Positions 17,477 through 26,377 of a stretch of DNA of 64,000 nt are shown piece by piece. Each line of letters starts with the position of its first letter. Position 1 is the stretch's first letter. The notes under the pieces are model-generated. The model was given only the letters and a program-made list of their open reading frames with translations. It had not been told where the DNA came from and searched no databases. The stretch covers positions 558,001 to 622,000 of the forward strand of contig NZ_CP126260.1 of NCBI RefSeq assembly GCF_003234365.2, given 5' to 3'. The DNA comes from Curtobacterium sp. MCJR17_020 (GTDB taxonomy: Bacteria; Actinomycetota; Actinomycetes; Actinomycetales; Microbacteriaceae). The translations under genes were made by a program, and so were the position numbers.

Positions 17477-18280
17477 ATGGCGACGCTGCTCATCACCGGG
17501 GCCGCAGGACGCATCGGGACGGCTCTCCGACCCAGGCTCCTGGCGGCCGGACACGACCTCGTCCTGCTCGACGAACGGACGCCCGACGACCCGGTGGCCG
17601 CCGGGGAGCGGTTCGTCTCCGGCTCGGTGAACGACTCCGCTGCGCTGGACGACGCGCTCGCCGGGGTCGACACCGTGGTGCACCTGGCCGGCATCCCGAC
17701 CGAGGCCGCGTGGGACGACCTGCTCGCGGCGAACCTGACCGGCACGAAGAACGTGCTCGAGCGGGCGGCGGCAGCCGGGGTGCTCAGGGTGCTGCTCGCG
17801 AGCTCGATCCACGCGGTCGGCCGGGTCCCCGAGCCGCTCGACGAGCCGGGCAGCGTGCCGGGCGACCGACTGCCGCGGCCGGACACCTACTACGGCGTGA
17901 CGAAGGCGGGGATGGAACTGCTCGGCAGCCTGTTCGCCGACCGGTACGACATGTCGATCGTCTCGGCGCGCATCGGGGCGTTCGGGGAGCAGCCGTCGTC
18001 GTCGCGAGCGCTCCTGATGTGGAGCTCGCCCGACGACCTGGCACGCCTGGTGCTCGCGACCGTCGACCTGCGCGAACCGGGGCACCACGTCGTCTGGGCG
18101 CTGTCGCGGAACACCGGGTCGCCGGCCGACCTGACCGCGGGTGAGGCGATCGGCTTCGTCCCCCGCGACGACGCGTCCCGCGCGCTCGACCCCGACACTC
18201 GGGCGGACCTGCCGCCGGAGGACCTGCGGTTCCTCGGCGGCGAGATGGTGTCGTTGTCCCTCGGGCGCAGCACTTCGTGA
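17477..18280 (+). CDS. NAD-dependent epimerase/dehydratase, uronate dehydrogenase-like
   Basis: A 267-residue extended short-chain dehydrogenase. The Rossmann motif is ITGAAGRIG, and the catalytic Tyr and Lys are in YYGVTKAG. The ASSIHAVG segment and PDTYYGVTKAGMELL resemble uronate dehydrogenases, which oxidise uronic acids to lactones, but the specificity is inferred. ATG 17477 fits a -10 box 7 nt upstream. A sugar role agrees with the divergent LacI regulator. Its last codons and TGA lie within the palindrome at 18273. Confidence 0.87.
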   Translation: MATLLITGAAGRIGTALRPRLLAAGHDLVLLDERTPDDPVAAGERFVSGSVNDSAALDDALAGVDTVVHLAGIPTEAAWDDLLAANLTGTKNVLERAAAAGVLRVLLASSIHAVGRVPEPLDEPGSVPGDRLPRPDTYYGVTKAGMELLGSLFADRYDMSIVSARIGAFGEQPSSSRALLMWSSPDDLARLVLATVDLREPGHHVVWALSRNTGSPADLTAGEAIGFVPRDDASRALDPDTRADLPPEDLRFLGGEMVSLSLGRSTS

Positions 18281-18331
18281 GTAGAAATGGTCGGGTGGCA
18301 TGACGCCACCCGACCATTTCTGCTCACGAAG
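18273..18331. terminator. Palindrome overlapping stop codon, copy 2
   Basis: A 27-bp stem (18273-18299 with 18305-18331) has one mismatch and a 5-nt loop. The left arm CTTCGTGA supplies the stop of the epimerase gene. It separates convergent genes. About 24 bp of each arm match the copy at 16261-16321. Confidence 0.8.
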
Positions 18332-18357
18332 CGGCGCGCGCCCGGCGCCCGCGCGCG

Positions 18358-20592
18358 CTACCCGATCAGACTCGGGCGCAGGTCGCGCAGCGTGCGGGAG
18401 CGGGTCTGCCGCGCCGTGACCACGAAGGACACGAGCAGCGCCCCGAGCAGCCAGCAGAGCAGCACGCCCGCGTCGGACCATGCCGCGCCGAGGTTCCCGC
18501 CGTACATCGTCTGCCGGATCGCGTCGACCGAGTACGTCATCGGCAGCGCGAAGTGCAGCGCCGCCAACGGTCCGGGCAGCGTCTGCCACGGGAACGTCCC
18601 GCCGGCGGTGACGAGCTGGACGAGCATGAGCACCAGGCCGAGGAACTGTCCCACCGACCCGAGCAGCACGTTGAGCGCCATGATGATCGCCGCGAAGGTC
18701 GCCGAGGCCAGCACCATGATGCCGATCGTGCCGCCGACGTGCACCACGTTGAGGTCGAGGGCGAACCGCACGATGAAGAACAGCGCGACCATCTGCACCA
18801 ACCCGAGCAGCGCCGGGGTCAGCCAGCCGCCGAACACCACCGCGAGGGGCTTCCGCACCGCGGTGATCGCCCGCTTCGAGATCGGCTTGAGGATGAGGAA
18901 CAGCGCGTACATGCCGATCCAGGCCGCGAGCGAGATGAAGAACGGTGCGAGGCCGGCTCCGTAGTTCGACGCGGCTGCGACGTTGTCGTCCCCGACCTTC
19001 ACCGGGTCGGAGATGACCGAGGCCTGCGACTCCCGCTCCGAGGCGTTCGACGCGGGGATCTTCGTACGGCCCTCGTCGAGCGACGCGGCGAGCTTCGAGG
19101 ACCCGGACTTCAGCTTGTCCAGCCCGGTCACGAGCGACGAAGCACCCTTGTCGGCGGAGGCAGCGCCCGTGGCGAGCGACGAAGCACCTGACGACAGCGT
19201 GGGGGCCGCGGACGCGAGCGCAGACGTGCCGTCTGCGACCTTCGAGGCACCCGATGAGAGCGTCGACGCCCCGTCCGCCGCCGACGAGATGCCCGAGGTC
19301 AGTGTCGGCGCCGCTGCGGCCAGCTTCGACGTCCCGGCGGCGAGCGTGTCGGAGCCGTCCGAGAGCTGCTGGATGCCACTCGTCAGCGACGGAGCCTTCT
19401 CGGCGAGCTGCGACGCCCCGGAGGACACCGCGGCACTGCCGGTCTTGAGTGACTGGAGGCCGGTGGACAGGTCTCCAGCGCCCGCGCCGAGGTCCGCGCT
19501 CCCGCTCTGGAGCGTGTCGAGCGCGGCCAACAGCTCGGTCTTCTGGTCAGCGGTGAGCACCGTGGACGCCTGGACGACGGGCTTCAGCGAGGCGACGAGT
19601 TCCGGCGACTGCGCGGAGATCCGCTGCACGCCCGCGATGAACGGTGCGGCCTGGTCGGCGAGGTCGGCGTTGCCGCTGGCGACCTTCGATGCACCGGCCG
19701 CGAGCGTCGCCGAGTCCGCGGGCAGGGTCGCCGTCTGGTCGCGGAGCTGGTGCAGCCCGGTCTGGAGCTGCTGCGCCCCGTCGTTCAACTGCTGCGTCTG
19801 CGACGGCAGCGCCGCCGTCTGCTGCTGCGCACCCGCCAGGCCGGAGGCGAGCGTGGAAGCACCCGAGGCAACCTGCTGCGCCCCGCTGTCCAGCTGCGCG
19901 GTCTGGGACGGCAACGACGCCGTGCCGGACGCGAGCTCCGCCGCGCCGGACGACAACTTGCCGGTGCCGTCCGCCAGCTTGCGAGCCCCCGAGTCCGCCT
20001 TCGCGGTACCGGAGGCGAGCTGGTCGGCACCGTCCACGGCGTCGCCCAGGCTGTCGCGGACGTCGGCGAGCCCGACGAGCAGGGTCTTCGCCGCCTGCTT
20101 GCCGACGCGCTCGGCGACGGCGGTGCGCATCGTCTTGCCGGCCTGCTCCGCGATCGTCGAGGCCAGGTACGAGTTCGTGTCGGCCGTCGTCATGACGAGC
20201 TTCGCCTGCGTCGGGTCGTCGGACTGCGCGGACACCAGGTGCTCGGAGAAGTCGTGCGGGATCGTGACGACGAAGTCGTAGGTGCCGTTCCGCACGCCGG
20301 AGCGTGCGTCGGCGGCGCTGGTCTTCGTCCACTTGAAGTCGGCGCCGTCGATCGCCTCCTTCGTGACGTCGGTGCCGTAGTCGACCTGGTCCCCGTCGAG
20401 GGTGGCGCCGGCGTCGAGGTTGACGATCGCCGCGGGGATCTGGTCGAGCTTGGCGTACGGGTCGCGGTTCGCCCACAGGTAGGCGCCGCCGTAGAGCAGC
20501 GGGACGATCATCAGGGCGATGAACGCCAGTCGTGCGAGCGGGGTCGCGGTGAGCCGCGCCAGTTCGGCGCGGACGAGCGAGGTGGTGGTCAC
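18358..20592 (-). CDS. YhgE/Pip-family membrane protein
   Basis: A 744-residue protein: one N-terminal membrane helix (LAFIALMIVPLLYGGAYL), an external domain (about 45-180), a very long stretch of Ala/Gly/Ser-rich LASGxxxLxxGA repeats (about 190-520), then five or six C-terminal helices (LAPFFISLAAWIGMYALFLI onward). This is the layout of the YhgE/Pip family related to ABC-2 permeases and the phage-infection protein. The GTG at 20592 overlaps the upstream stop by 4 nt. Its partner is a degenerate ABC protein. Transported substrate unknown. Confidence 0.9.
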   Translation of the reverse strand: MTTTSLVRAELARLTATPLARLAFIALMIVPLLYGGAYLWANRDPYAKLDQIPAAIVNLDAGATLDGDQVDYGTDVTKEAIDGADFKWTKTSAADARSGVRNGTYDFVVTIPHDFSEHLVSAQSDDPTQAKLVMTTADTNSYLASTIAEQAGKTMRTAVAERVGKQAAKTLLVGLADVRDSLGDAVDGADQLASGTAKADSGARKLADGTGKLSSGAAELASGTASLPSQTAQLDSGAQQVASGASTLASGLAGAQQQTAALPSQTQQLNDGAQQLQTGLHQLRDQTATLPADSATLAAGASKVASGNADLADQAAPFIAGVQRISAQSPELVASLKPVVQASTVLTADQKTELLAALDTLQSGSADLGAGAGDLSTGLQSLKTGSAAVSSGASQLAEKAPSLTSGIQQLSDGSDTLAAGTSKLAAAAPTLTSGISSAADGASTLSSGASKVADGTSALASAAPTLSSGASSLATGAASADKGASSLVTGLDKLKSGSSKLAASLDEGRTKIPASNASERESQASVISDPVKVGDDNVAAASNYGAGLAPFFISLAAWIGMYALFLILKPISKRAITAVRKPLAVVFGGWLTPALLGLVQMVALFFIVRFALDLNVVHVGGTIGIMVLASATFAAIIMALNVLLGSVGQFLGLVLMLVQLVTAGGTFPWQTLPGPLAALHFALPMTYSVDAIRQTMYGGNLGAAWSDAGVLLCWLLGALLVSFVVTARQTRSRTLRDLRPSLIG

Positions 20593-21323
20593 GGGGTTGC
20601 CTCCGTCGGGACGGTTGCGGATTCTGCGGTGACGGAAGGGCCGGACGGGAGGCCCGGCTCGGTTCCGTCGGACAGGGCCGCGTCGTCGGGACCCTCGGTC
20701 TGGGACGCGTCGGTCGCGTCGATCGTGTCGAGCAGCGTCTCGACGGTCGCGGCTGCGGCCTTCGAGGTGACGAGCACGACGGTCGTACCGCGTCGGGCGA
20801 CGTCGCGGAGGACCGCGAACCACTCCTCGACGGCGCCGCCGTGTCGTTCGGGCGCGGTGACGACGAGGCCGGTCACGCCGTCGCGGAGCAGGGCGAGCTC
20901 GACGAGCAGTCGGACGCGCACGGCGGTCGGCACCCGCTGGACCGGGGTGTCGGCGTAGTGCCGCAGGCCGAGTTCCTCGAGCACGGTGTCGACGTGGTCG
21001 CGCGAGGGGCGCTGTGCGGCGAACGCGAGTTCCTCGCGCACGATCTGCTTGACGGTCATCACGGGGAAGGGTTCGGCGACGCCCGGGGTGTCGACGAGGG
21101 CGAAGGCGCGGCGCACGGCGGCGGCGTCCTCGTGCCCGTCGAGCAGCAGCCGCCCGGTGTCGGGCTGCATCCGGCCGCCGGCGACGAGCGAGGCGAGCAC
21201 GGGGGCCTGCTCGGTCTCGACGGCGACGACCCCGGGGTGTCCGGGCGCGGCGACGGCGGAGACGACGGGCAGTGCCGCGCCGGGCTCCTCGCCGATGCCG
21301 ACGTGGTCCAGTTCGAGCGTCAT
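20589..21323 (-). CDS. Degenerate ABC ATPase-like protein
   Basis: A 244-residue protein whose order of segments follows an ABC nucleotide-binding domain: a GRLLLDGHE turn, a Q-loop-like region (FALVDTPGVAEPFPVMTVKQIVREEL), a helical subdomain and TTVVLVTS. The catalytic motifs are missing. Walker A is replaced by VAVETEQAPVLASL, there is no LSGGQ, the Walker B region is GLVVTAPER, and the H-loop position is Ser. It probably cannot hydrolyse ATP. Coupled by ATGA and GTGA overlaps to TetR upstream and YhgE downstream, so it may be a structural partner of YhgE. The C-terminal GLPSGPS comes from a copy of the GGACGGGAGGC repeat. Confidence 0.75.
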   Translation of the reverse strand: MTLELDHVGIGEEPGAALPVVSAVAAPGHPGVVAVETEQAPVLASLVAGGRMQPDTGRLLLDGHEDAAAVRRAFALVDTPGVAEPFPVMTVKQIVREELAFAAQRPSRDHVDTVLEELGLRHYADTPVQRVPTAVRVRLLVELALLRDGVTGLVVTAPERHGGAVEEWFAVLRDVARRGTTVVLVTSKAAAATVETLLDTIDATDASQTEGPDDAALSDGTEPGLPSGPSVTAESATVPTEATP

Positions 21324-21994
21324 GCGGGGTCCTTCACGGGGGAGACAGCGGAGCCGGTGGCCGGGGCCGCGGGTTCGGACAGCAGTGCGGTGCGCCAGTC
21401 GATGCCGGCCATGCCGAGCGCCGACAGCACCACCATGCGCCGTCCCGCCTCGTCCGGGGTGCCGGATCGGGTCGCCTCGTCGAGGACGGCGATGCACGCA
21501 CCCTCGACCAGGCGTCCGAGGGTGGCCGGGTCGACGTCGTCGCGCATGGCGCCCTCGGCGATCCCGAGGGCGCACGCCTGGCGGACCTGGGCGCGCAGGG
21601 GGGCGAACACCTCGGCGACGGGCTCGGCGAAGGGGCTGCGCACGGCGACCCGGGCCATGGATCGGACGTGCGAGACCTCGGTCCAGAGGGTCACCGCGAT
21701 CGCGGCGAGCCGGGCGGCCGGCGGCAGCTCCTGCAGGTCCGAGGTGGTCGGCATGGCCGCGGCGATGCGGGCGGCACCGGAGGTCACGACCTCGCGCACG
21801 AGGTCGTCCCGTGACGGGAAATGTCCGTACACCGCGCGGCGCGAGAGTCCGGCGGCCGCGGCGATCGTCTCGATGGAGGCGTCCGGATCGCGCTGCAGGC
21901 AGGTCCGTGCCGCGTCGAGGAGGGCCGCCCGGTTCTCGGTCGCGTCGCGGCGGGGTGCGCGTGCGGGGTGGGAAGCAGTGGTCACGAACTCCAT
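21320..21994 (-). CDS. TetR-family regulator of YhgE operon
   Basis: A repressor of about 224 residues. The HTH spans roughly 20-65 (ALLDAARTCLQ, IETIAAAAGLSRRAVYGHF). The start is uncertain: ATG 21994, or GTG 21985, which better fits a TATTAC -10 box at 22001-21996. It is the first gene of an operon with the ABC-like protein and YhgE, joined by an ATGA overlap. A palindrome just upstream of the -10 box suggests autoregulation. Confidence 0.87.
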   Translation of the reverse strand: MEFVTTASHPARAPRRDATENRAALLDAARTCLQRDPDASIETIAAAAGLSRRAVYGHFPSRDDLVREVVTSGAARIAAAMPTTSDLQELPPAARLAAIAVTLWTEVSHVRSMARVAVRSPFAEPVAEVFAPLRAQVRQACALGIAEGAMRDDVDPATLGRLVEGACIAVLDEATRSGTPDEAGRRMVVLSALGMAGIDWRTALLSEPAAPATGSAVSPVKDPA

Positions 21995-22004
21995 CGTAAT
22001 AACG

Positions 22005-22020
22005 TGCACACGTGTGTGCA
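22005..22020. promoter_or_regulatory. Candidate TetR operator
   Basis: TGCACAC-GT-GTGTGCA, 7-bp arms, immediately upstream of the likely -10 (22001-21996) of the TetR gene. It overlaps the -35 position, as expected for an autorepressor. Confidence 0.6.
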
Positions 22021-22038
22021 ACTTAACAGGAAGACCGG

Positions 22039-22071
22039 CCCTCGAACGGGGGTGTCCCCCAAAGTGCGGAC
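22039..22071. promoter_or_regulatory. Composite motif upstream of S8 protease
   Basis: A CCCTCGAACGGGG element (22039-22051) is followed 3 bp later by GTCCCCCAAAGTGCGGAC (22054-22071). The second element matches the one at 46192-46209 in 16 of 18 positions, and the first has relatives at 46171, 46391 and 32536. It lies about 70 bp before the protease start. Confidence 0.55.
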
Positions 22072-22137
22072 TGCCCTTTCTGAATGTAAGCGCATAACTT
22101 CACAGCAATCTCATGCGAACCACGGACTGAGCCTGGA

Positions 22138-25100
22138 GTGCCCTCTTTGAACCGTGCAACACCGAACCACGACCCGAACCCGACCCCGAACTCCCATCGC
22201 ATCATGCGCGTCCTGACCGCCGGCATCGCCGCCGTGGCCCTGACGTGCGGCGGCCTCGCAGTCGGGGGCGCGGCCTCCGCAGCTCTGACCGGGGTGTCGG
22301 TGGCTGACCTGAAGCTCTCCGCACCGCTGCGTGACGCCAAGCCCACCAAGACCGTCGCCGCCTTCGTGCGCACGACCGGCCAGGGTGCCCTCGAGGTGGA
22401 CGCCGCCGCGAAGGGCGGTGACCTCACCAAGTCGCGGACCCAGTCCTCGGCTGCGAAGAGCCGCGTCAAGGCGATCGAGTCGACGACCGCGGCCGTCCGC
22501 GCAGCCGTCAAGCGCGCCGATGCCGACTCGACCGAGCTCTACTCGACCGAGTACACCGTCCCCGGTGTCGCGGTCGTCGCCGACGTCTCCGCGCTGCAGG
22601 ACATCGCGAAGCGCTCCGACGTCGAGAGCATCATCCCGCTCACGCCGAAGAAGATCGTCGAGCCGACGGTGAACGCCGACGCGAGCGCCGCTCCATCCGG
22701 CGTGGACCCGAGTCTCGTGAAGCCGGGCGCCGACGGCGTCTCGCCGAAGAACGCCGCGAGCGACGTCTACACGCGCTCGCTCAACGCCTGGCAGCAGACC
22801 GGGCACACCGGCAAGGGCGTCAACGTCGCCGTCCTCGACACCGGCCTCGACTACACGCAGGCGGACTTCGGCGGACCCGGCACCACCGCGGCCTACCAGC
22901 AGGCCCTGGCGAACGCGAGCTCCGGCGCCCCGGACCCCAGCCTGTACGACGCGTCGAAGTTCCTCGGCGGGTACGACTTCGCCGGTGCGACGTACAACGC
23001 CGACCCGGACGCCGAGGGCTACGACCCGGTGCCGGCTCCGGACGACAACCCCATCGACGGCAAGGGCGGCGACCACGGCACGCACGTGTCCGGTTCGATC
23101 GCGGGCTACGGCCTGACTGCCGACAAGCAGCAGTTCGACGGCGACTACACCAAGCTCACCACGCAGCAGGTGCAGGACATGTGGATCGGTCCGGGCACCG
23201 CGCCCGAGGCCGGCCTCTACGCCCTGAAGGTGTTCGGTGACGGCGGCGGTTCCACTGACGTCACGGGTGCCGCGCTCGACTGGGTGGGCCAGGCGCTCAC
23301 CGAGGGCAAGGACATCAACGTCCTGAACCTGTCGCTCGGCTCCGACTACGGCGCACCGGACGACCCCGACAACGCCAAGATCGACGCGCTGACCGCACGC
23401 GGCGTCCTGCCCGTGATCGCCTCGGGCAACGCCGACGACTTCACCGACATCGGTGGCTCGCCGGGCAACGCCGAGGGTGCGCTCACCGTCGCCGCGAGCG
23501 CCACCGGTCAGTCGCTCTACGACGGCGTGCAGGCCACGGCCCCCGCGAACGTCGCGAAGACCTACCGGTCGCAGTACTCGCAGAACTTCACGGGCACGCT
23601 GCCGGTCGAGGGTGACGTCGTCGTCCCGACCAGCAACATCGACGGCTGCGCCGCGTTCAGCGCCGCCGACGCCGCGAAGATCGCGGGCAAGGTCGTCTGG
23701 CTGAAGTGGACGGACGGCGCGCTCGAGTGCGGCTCCGGTGTGCGCTTCAACAACGTCCAGGCCGCCGGCGGCGTCGGCGTGCTCCTCGCGGGCACGATCA
23801 ACACCTTCGACTCGGGCATCGCCGGAAACGCGACCATCCCCGGAGCCGAGCTGACGCTGGACGCCGCCACGAGCCTCCAGGCAGCTGCCAAGGCGGGGAC
23901 CCTGCACGTGCGATTCGCGGACGAGCTCAAGGGCTTCGAACTCGCCACCGACCCGGAGGCCGTGAACACGCTCGCCGCGTTCACCAGCCGGGGCGTGCAC
24001 GGGTCGTTCAACGACATCGTCAAGCCGGACATCGCCGGCCCCGGGGTCAACGTGATCTCGGCGGCCAACGGCACCGGTGACGGCCGCATGTCGATGAGCG
24101 GCACCTCGATGGCCACGCCGGACGTCGCGGGCATCGCGGCGCTGACGTTCCAGTCCCACCCGGAGTGGAGCGCCCCGCAGGTCAAGGCGGCGCTCATGAA
24201 CACGGCGACGCACGACGTCAAGGACGGCTCGCGATCGGCGACCCTGCTGCGGCAGGGCACCGGCCGCGTCGACGCCCTGCAGGCCGTGACCGCCGGCACC
24301 ACCGTCCGGAGCGTCGAGAACGACCTGCTCGTCACCGCCTCGTTCGGTGTCGTCGAGGTCTCGAGCGCGACGACCGAGAGCCGCACCCTGCAGATCGCGA
24401 ACACCGACGGCGTCGCGCACACCTACGACGTGGCCTACCAGCCGCAGGTGTCGCAGCCCGGCGTGACGTTCGCGCTCAACACGAAGCGGGTCACCGTCCC
24501 GGCGAACCGCACCGCGACGGTGAAGCTCACCTTCTCGATCGCCGACCCGACGAAGCTCCGCCGCGTCATCGACCCCACCCAGGAGTCGGTGCAGCAGGGC
24601 TACCAGCGCGAGTTCGTCACCGCAGCCTCGGGCATCGTGGCGTTCACGCCGACCGACACGACCGCGGTGCCGCTGCGCGTCGGTGCGTACCTCGCACCGA
24701 AGCCCGTCAGCTCCGTGCAGGGTCGTTCCACCGTCGCCTTCACCGGCCCGGGCAAGTCGGCCGACCTGACACTCAAGGGACGCACGGTCGACCAGGGCGG
24801 CCTGACGACCGGCTACCACGCCGCCGTCGCACCGTTCGTGCTCGGCGGGACGGACCCGGTCGAGTCGTTCCCGGCGGGTGCGGCGAAGCAGTCGCTGCAG
24901 GCGGCGGACATCCGCTCCTACGGCGCGAGCTACGACAAGGCCTCGGACACGATCGCGTTCGGCATCCAGACGGCCGGTCCCGACGCCGACCCCGGCGCCG
25001 TGACCAACGTCGAGGTGCTCATCGACACGAACCGTGACGGCGAGCCCGACTACCTGGTCTACAACGCCAAGTCCGCCGCGGTGGACGCGACGTTCGCGAC

Positions 25101-25821
25101 GACGATCGACCTGGCCAAGGCTGCTCTGAACGACCCGGACGTCGACCCGGTCGTCGACGTCCAGCCGCTGAACGGCGGGGCACCCGGCCAGGACGTCAAC
25201 ACCTTCGACAGCTCGGTGAAGGTGCTCACGACCACGGGTGCGCTGATCGGCGCGAAGGGCAAGTTCACCTACTCGGTCCTGACCGAGTCGGCGTACGCCC
25301 CGGGTGCCGCGACCACGGGCTCCTCCGTGGTGGACGAGACGAAGAGCGCCTCGTTCGACCCGTCGAAGCCGGCACTGTCCTTCGCGCAGGGCCGCAGCAC
25401 CGGCGTCCTGTTCGCCGACTCCGGCGTCCTCCGGGTGACCCGGGCCTCGGGTGTCACGAAGGCCACCGTGCTGCTCCTGCACCTCGGCAACGCGTCGGGC
25501 AAGCAGGCCGGCACGTCGACCATCTCGGTGACCCCGCCCAAGCTCGCGCTCGCCGCGGGCAGCAAGGTGACGGTCAGCGGGACGGCGAAGGTCGGCTCGA
25601 AGTTGTCGGCCAACCACGGCAAGTGGAGCACGACGAAGGCGACGTACAAGTACCAGTGGCTCCGCGACGGCAAGGTCGTGGGGAAGGCCACCGCTGCGAC
25701 GTACAAGCTCGGCACCTCCGACGCGGGACACAAGTTCTCCGTCAAGGTGACCGCGCACGCCTCGGGCTACAAGGACGGCACCGCGACGTCCAAGTCGACC
25801 GCGAAGGTGTCGCGCAAGTAG
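22138..25821 (+). CDS. Secreted subtilisin-like S8 protease with PA and Ig-like domains
   Basis: A 1227-residue exoprotease. A signal peptide (AGIAAVALTCGGLAVGG) precedes an inhibitor-like propeptide (about 80-165). The S8 domain has the triad in VLDTGLD (Asp234), DHGTHVSG (His316) and MSGTSMATP (Ser657), with a PA domain inserted between His and Ser. A fibronectin-like domain follows, then a C-terminal Ig-like repeat (about 1130-1227, GTAKVGSKL to KVSRK) of the kind found in cell-surface proteins of Microbacteriaceae. I list GTG 22138; a TTG at 22147 preceded by GGAG is equally plausible. It degrades external protein and may be wall-associated. Confidence 0.93.
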   Translation: MPSLNRATPNHDPNPTPNSHRIMRVLTAGIAAVALTCGGLAVGGAASAALTGVSVADLKLSAPLRDAKPTKTVAAFVRTTGQGALEVDAAAKGGDLTKSRTQSSAAKSRVKAIESTTAAVRAAVKRADADSTELYSTEYTVPGVAVVADVSALQDIAKRSDVESIIPLTPKKIVEPTVNADASAAPSGVDPSLVKPGADGVSPKNAASDVYTRSLNAWQQTGHTGKGVNVAVLDTGLDYTQADFGGPGTTAAYQQALANASSGAPDPSLYDASKFLGGYDFAGATYNADPDAEGYDPVPAPDDNPIDGKGGDHGTHVSGSIAGYGLTADKQQFDGDYTKLTTQQVQDMWIGPGTAPEAGLYALKVFGDGGGSTDVTGAALDWVGQALTEGKDINVLNLSLGSDYGAPDDPDNAKIDALTARGVLPVIASGNADDFTDIGGSPGNAEGALTVAASATGQSLYDGVQATAPANVAKTYRSQYSQNFTGTLPVEGDVVVPTSNIDGCAAFSAADAAKIAGKVVWLKWTDGALECGSGVRFNNVQAAGGVGVLLAGTINTFDSGIAGNATIPGAELTLDAATSLQAAAKAGTLHVRFADELKGFELATDPEAVNTLAAFTSRGVHGSFNDIVKPDIAGPGVNVISAANGTGDGRMSMSGTSMATPDVAGIAALTFQSHPEWSAPQVKAALMNTATHDVKDGSRSATLLRQGTGRVDALQAVTAGTTVRSVENDLLVTASFGVVEVSSATTESRTLQIANTDGVAHTYDVAYQPQVSQPGVTFALNTKRVTVPANRTATVKLTFSIADPTKLRRVIDPTQESVQQGYQREFVTAASGIVAFTPTDTTAVPLRVGAYLAPKPVSSVQGRSTVAFTGPGKSADLTLKGRTVDQGGLTTGYHAAVAPFVLGGTDPVESFPAGAAKQSLQAADIRSYGASYDKASDTIAFGIQTAGPDADPGAVTNVEVLIDTNRDGEPDYLVYNAKSAAVDATFATTIDLAKAALNDPDVDPVVDVQPLNGGAPGQDVNTFDSSVKVLTTTGALIGAKGKFTYSVLTESAYAPGAATTGSSVVDETKSASFDPSKPALSFAQGRSTGVLFADSGVLRVTRASGVTKATVLLLHLGNASGKQAGTSTISVTPPKLALAAGSKVTVSGTAKVGSKLSANHGKWSTTKATYKYQWLRDGKVVGKATAATYKLGTSDAGHKFSVKVTAHASGYKDGTATSKSTAKVSRK

Positions 25822-25841
25822 TGCGGCGTCCTCGCCACTGA

Positions 25842-25892
25842 ACGAACAGGAGACGCCGGATCTGCAGTGCGGATCCGGCGTCTTCTGTTCGT
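25842..25892 (+). terminator. Terminator of S8 protease gene
   Basis: A 21-bp stem (25842-25862 with 25872-25892, one G-U pair) with a 9-nt loop, 21 bp after the protease stop. The stem passes through TCTTCTGTTC, a weakly pyrimidine-rich right side. Confidence 0.75.
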
Positions 25893-25964
25893 CCGGCGCA
25901 TGCGAGAACGCGGATTCGGGACAGGTAGTTAGACAAACTAGTTACTCGGTGCCAGGGTTGCAGC

Positions 25965-26129
25965 ATGCAGAACACGCTGAGCCAGCTCCGGGCCAACCCG
26001 ACCGAGTGGCGCCGCCGGGGGCTCACCCCGCCCGACGTCGTCCAGGCGATGATCGAGCAGCGTCTCGCCGAGCCCGGCTACTCGCAGCCCGTCGGCGACC
26101 CGTCGTACCAAGACTTCTTCCGCGCCTGA
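25965..26129 (+). CDS. Small hypothetical protein, 54 residues
   Basis: An ATG at 25965 opens a 54-residue frame (MQNTLSQLRANPTEWRRR to YQDFFRA). The composition is protein-like (Trp, Tyr, Phe, balanced charge), with a helix-friendly VVQAMIEQRLAEPG segment. A possible promoter, TAGACA (25930-25935) then 17 nt then CAGGGT (25953-25958), ends 6 nt before the ATG, matching the leaderless pattern of neighbouring genes. It lies between a terminator and a palindrome, as an independent gene would. No function recognised. Confidence 0.55.
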   Translation: MQNTLSQLRANPTEWRRRGLTPPDVVQAMIEQRLAEPGYSQPVGDPSYQDFFRA

Positions 26130-26164
26130 TCGCGCGGCGCGTGCTTCGCGCGCAACTGACGGAC

Positions 26165-26195
26165 GGGAGGCACGGTGCCAGCTGGCACCCCTCCC
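26165..26195. repeat. GGACGGGAGGC-type palindrome
   Basis: A GGTGCCAGCTGGCACC core (26174-26189) is flanked by GGGAGG and CCTCCC arms, with a 3-nt bulge. It begins with the GACGGACGGGAGGC sequence also found at 11065 and, partly, at 20642 and 31231. It may terminate the small gene upstream. Confidence 0.55.
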
Positions 26196-26311
26196 TCGCG
26201 GGCTCGGTCGGCGCGCCCCGCGCAACGCTTCGCGTCGCCGCTGAGCGGAATGCGCCCGTCAGCCGTCACCATCTCGGGCACGCGCCAGGTGGCGCGGAGG
26301 TGACCGTCCGA

Positions 26312-26317
26312 TAGACT
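26312..26317 (+). promoter_or_regulatory. Candidate -10 box, purA operon
   Basis: TAGACT lies about 60 nt before the purA start. Unlike many genes here, purA then has a leader and a Shine-Dalgarno site (GAGGAG). Confidence 0.45.
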
Positions 26318-26377
26318 CGGGTGGACCACCGGCCCGCCTGGTCGCGTGAGGTCCTCCGCCAACGTGAGGAGAACCAG

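Noticed and set aside
22111..25758. 1215-codon minus-strand open frame opposite the S8 protease
   Set aside because: Composition is Val/Arg/Gly/Asp-only and it mirrors the protease codons. The protease has a full catalytic triad, so this is a shadow.
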